Positions 60,480 to 64,000 of a stretch of 64,000 bases of DNA are shown in pieces. The notes beneath the pieces are model-generated. The model did no database searches. It saw only the letters and a list, made by a program, of their open reading frames with translations, and was not told the origin of the DNA. The stretch is from Megamerina dolium (Eukaryota; Arthropoda; Insecta; Diptera; Megamerinidae), in the NCBI GenBank assembly GCA_963854835.1, contig OY978526.1, positions 23,156,334-23,220,333 on the forward strand, in the 5' to 3' direction. Made by a program: the position numbers and the translations under genes. Numbering within the stretch: the stretch's first letter is position 1; every line of letters begins with the position of its first letter.

Positions 60480-61575
60480 TTAGATAAGTTTCGAGACACA
60501 TAAAATCAAATACTTTCAGAATATCTCACCTACTTACCTTCCATACATGTGTTTTCATACTTTGTACGCAAAAATATAAATTTATTTAGTGACTAATAAA
60601 CGCTTTTTTTTTAATGGATTGAATCGTATGAAAACCACAACTGCCTCCCATACAAAAGTATGTTTCCATATATAAGTTTTCACACTTTGCGCACGAAAAA
60701 AAAAAATATTATTATGCTGAAATTTGGTACTTACGATTTTATTTACTAATTAATATATATATTCGAAAATGAACCAAATCAGATAAAAATTACTATATCC
60801 TCCCATACAAAATGTTGGTTCCGGGGGATTTTTTTTTTTTTTTATTTTGCATACGAAAATATGAAGTCATAATGTTGAAATTTGGTCGATTCAATTATAA
60901 TTACTCGTTAATTTACATATTCGAAAATGGGCTAAATCAAATAAAAATTACTAGTACCTTCCATATAAAGTTCAAGCTTCCATAAGTATATTTTCACACT
61001 TTACCCGCGAAAGTATAAAACACTTAATTTGATATATGCGATTGTATTTACGAATTTATAAACATATTCGAAAATAGGCTAAATTAGACAAAAACCATGC
61101 CTACCTCTCGTACAAAATTCTGCTACCGTGAGTATTGTTTCTTATTTTGTGCAAGAAAATATAAAGTTATCATTCTGAAATTTGGTATATATCATTATAT
61201 TTACTTATGAATAGACATATTGGTAAATGGTCTGGATCGGATAAAATCGACGCCTACCTCCCGTACAAAATTCTACTTCTGTGAGTATTATTTCTTATTT
61301 CACGCAAGAAAATATAAAGTTATCATGCTGAAATTTGTTTTATATGATTATATTTACTAATTAATAGACATATTTGTAAATGATCTGGATTGGATAAAGA
61401 TCACACCTACTTCCAATACAAAAATATTGTGTCTGATGTACTTTGAGCACACATATATAAAGCTATAGAAACGACACTTGGCACATATGATTATTTTTAT
61501 CAACGAATAAATTTGAAAATAGTCTGGATATGATGAAAACCACACCTACTTCCAGCACCAAAAAAAAAACAAACA
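60480..61575 (-). repeat. TR153 array, locus 8
   Basis: Minus-orientation units with CCTCCCATACAAAAGTATGT, TTTTCACACTTTGCGCACGA and TGAAATTTGGTAC words. The CCTCCCAT anchor or its variants lie at 60537, 60644, 60799, 60957, 61104, 61257 and about 61409, giving spacings of 107, 155, 158, 147, 153 and about 152. Confidence 0.82.
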
Positions 61576-61899
61576 ATACTAGAAGAATTGTCAATATTCG
61601 CCCACGGGTTTTAGTAATAGTAACGATGGATTGACACATGGCTGAATAACAATTTTTGAACTTTGTCGACTTGATTTCGGTTGATTTTGTCTTTATTGCG
61701 ACTTTCGAAATGAATTTTTTGTTTTGATAATCTCGAAATTTATCAAATTTGCCTAATCAATCTTACACATGATATGAGTACAGTGACGACGAAAGTGATG
61801 TTCACTATTGAGTGTATGGAAAATTTAATTCTAAAACTCTGAAAGGAATTATCATTTAATTTGAAAAAACTTATGAAATTATTAGAGCTGAGAACCATA

Positions 61900-62170
61900 A
61901 GGAAAGGTGTAATTTATAGGGACAGGAATTCGAAAAGTAATTCTGCTACATGACAACCATCAGTCAAATACATCGAAAGCAGCTTTCTATTTGATGGTGT
62001 CGATGGACTGGAAATTTTTTACCATGCGCCATATTTTCCGGACCTCTTCTGAATATCAGCTTTTCAGATCAATCTATGAAGTATCCTGAAGTTTGAAGAT
62101 GTGCTGATATGTCTTGAAGCCGCTAAGTTTCCTTCAGCAGAGCACTCATCATCTATATGATAAATGACAA
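61900..62170 (+). pseudogene. Mariner transposase remnant, C-terminal part
   Basis: On the plus strand KVILLHDNHQSNTSKAAFYL (about 61937) aligns with the HDN-RPH block around the second catalytic residue of mariner transposases. MDWKFF and a frameshifted HAPYFPDLF align with the block carrying the third, then LKFEDVLICLEAAK. Several substitutions and frameshifts destroy it. No ends were found, so this is the oldest and weakest of the four mariner-type remnants. Confidence 0.55.
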
Positions 62171-63373
62171 AAGATCACAGATAATTCAGTTGGAGTAATT
62201 ATTTCTTTACCCATAAATAAAAACATATTATGGGTATGCAGATTTTAGTTCGAATTTAATTCCGAAAGATTTTTATCTGTGAAATATATCAAATTTTTCA
62301 ACACTACCCATATCAATAATAATTAACATTAAAAGTCAGTTGTTGCACATTGTACTTGTATCGTATTACGTACATTTGTACGAGTATATATTTAAACACA
62401 ATTATTGTAGAAGGCGACGAATAGATATAAGTTGATTGAAGGCAACGTTGTCACAATCTGGCGACTACTATTAGACTTTGGTCATCAGAATTGCTATGTA
62501 TGTATGTATTGTTAGTATTGTTGTCGAGTAGGAGTCATTGAATTCATAGCATTGTGGCGGGTCAATTTTGGCATAAATGAAACTAATAATGTTGGTGGTG
62601 TGGCAGCAATACAACTTTTGTCATTTTCTGTTTATTTGCAGATTTGTTCATTTGTCATGGTACAAATATCGTTAAATTATATACATACATACATACATAT
62701 ATTCGCATATATCGTATATACATACAATGGCATTATATCCGCATATAATCGTACGTCATTTTGATCTAACAGTGACCCCTTTCAGCAATGTACACATGTA
62801 TGTATACATATGCTATGTATATATATACATGTGTATAAACGCAAATATCAAAACCATCACCATCGAAGTCATTGTACAATTTTCATGTTGAAACAATTTG
62901 GCATTCGTAACATTTTATCGGCATTTTGTTATTGTTGTAGCCACATACGATACATACATTTACTCATACTGTGTGGGCATTTAGAAACTTTTTCGATACA
63001 ATGGATTTTGTTGTTCTTGTTGTTATTATTGTTATGTTGTTATCATTTCATTTCAACTCTGAATGTTTCATGTCAATTCGGATAGTGTTGCCTTCCACTC
63101 ATATACATATACGAGTATGTATACGTACATGCTGTCGTATACATTTTTATGTACACATTTCTTGGCTACATTACCAAGTATTGCTGTTGTTTGTATCATA
63201 ATGACATCGTATACATATGCTACAAATTTCATCCAATATTACTCCTACATGTATGCTTTATATACATTTATTGGTTGCATTATTATTGTTATTGTTGTTG
63301 TTGTTGTTTGCAATGATTATTATCATAATTTTTGAAGTCGCATTTTAATTGGAATCGCAAACAGTATTAGTAT

Positions 63374-63420
<47 letters not shown>

Positions 63421-64000
63421 AGTAGTAGTAGTGGTGGTAGTAGTGACTAACTGCGGCCATTTAGCTTTTTGGCTTCTTTTAGGCGATAAAACGTTTCTTT
63501 CTTTATGATTACTGTGTTGTGTCGCGTCATATTTTATTTATTAACGGGTAGCATTTTGAACAAACAGCATATTAAATACATATTATTAATGTAATTTAAT
63601 GAAATGATAGAAATGATTTAACAGAATGGGATATTAAATGCTTGAAAGCATTAGGAAATCAATTGGTCAATGGAGTAGAGATTCTTATGATGACAGTAAA
63701 ATAAGGATAATGGCAGAAAAATAAAAGCAGTAGTATAGTTTCATGTTCCATATGGAATTGACTTATATAAATTGCCTCGAATTCTGTCAAATTCTGTTAA
63801 ATTGAGCTATTCATATAGCTATTTATAATTTCTCAAATACATACGTCTTATACTACAAATTTACTATAAGCACATACATATGTAAGTACCAAGGAAACCA
63901 ATAAAATACGGTGACTATTGACTTTATGAATTGCTTTTGTTTTCATTGCATACTTTTGTTTGTACTCGTTTCCTCAATTGACTGAAATTTATGCGCGTCA
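62171..64000. other. Microsatellite-rich spacer to the window end
   Basis: Contains CATACATA runs near 62680-62700, GTT/ATT runs (63012-63045, 63281-63310) and the TAG tract listed separately. The overlapping frames at 62810-63335 translate simple sequence in three frames and show no domain. No gene was recognised. Confidence 0.5.
63374..63445. repeat. (GTA/TAG)n trinucleotide microsatellite
   Basis: About 24 trinucleotide units with GTG interruptions in the right part (TAGTGGTGGTAG twice). No coding function is suggested; two of the three plus-strand phases are open but the third reads as stops. Confidence 0.93.

Overview
The window is AT-rich eukaryotic DNA, most likely from a fly and plausibly a tephritid fruit fly. 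The reasons are the RTE, mariner and I/Loa-type transposable elements, the tRNA-derived SINEs, the many GT, TA and CAA microsatellites and the complete lack of bacterial gene organisation. Assignment below Diptera is a guess. I found no convincing host protein-coding exon and no RNA gene. The window reads as a large intergenic region or a very long intron, and the short open frames in it are chance frames, microsatellite translations or transposon pieces.

The only long intact gene is the 992-codon endonuclease plus reverse transcriptase of an RTE-clade LINE (minus strand, 15487-18465). The element is complete from 15449 to 18813 and carries a perfect 11-bp target-site duplication. Two more copies of the same family are 5'-truncated (28687-28984 and 56934-57436). 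A second LINE (about 23920-25104) is broken, and two further LINE remnants keep RNase H domains (about 21050-21870 and 58436-59200). Four degraded mariner-type transposons lie at 34604-35672, 44186-45099, 46440-47184 and about 61900-62170. Two hAT-like elements without a transposase (3959-5015 and 9954-11312), a MITE (35097-35582) and an element with inverted repeats over 100 bp long (39726-40728) complete the DNA-transposon set.

Nine copies or fragments of one tRNA-derived SINE are present, four with clear 11-14 bp target-site duplications. The SINE's last bases before its terminal short tandem repeat match those of the RTE element, which suggests that the RTE reverse transcriptase mobilises it.

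Three families of 140-155 bp tandem repeats make up much of the rest. The first, called TR153 here, has a unit that is repeatedly exactly 153 bp. It forms eight loci in both orientations and carries a distinctive terminal module at one end, so it behaves like a mobile element with a central array. The second, called TR-B, is a dimeric (A-B) array at 27.4-28.7, 53.5-55.1 and 57.9-58.4 kb. The third, called TR141, flanks the complete RTE, which inserted inside its second unit. Several loci are nested: SINE in an inverted-repeat element in a TR153 array; SINE in a LINE in a TR153 array; MITE in a mariner; SINE in TR-B.

Layout: 0-6.6 kb, duplication, SINE, hAT-like element. 6.6-8.2 kb, TR153. 9.95-11.3 kb, hAT-like element with SINE. 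11.3-15.2 kb, low-complexity spacer. 15.2-19.4 kb, TR141 and complete RTE. 20.2-20.8 kb, cluster of potential hairpins. 21-21.9 kb, LINE remnant. 23.4-25.6 kb, TR153 split by a LINE. 27.4-29 kb, TR-B, SINE, RTE. 31.3-32.3 kb, SINE and TR153. 33 kb, long TA tract. 34.6-35.7 kb, mariner with MITE. 39.6-41.6 kb, three-level nest. 43.8-47.5 kb, two SINEs abutting two mariners. 48.5-52.1 kb, two TR153 loci. 53.1-55.1 kb, TR-B. 56.9-59.2 kb, RTE, TR-B, LINE remnant. 60.5-62.2 kb, TR153 and mariner. 62.2-64 kb, microsatellite-rich spacer.
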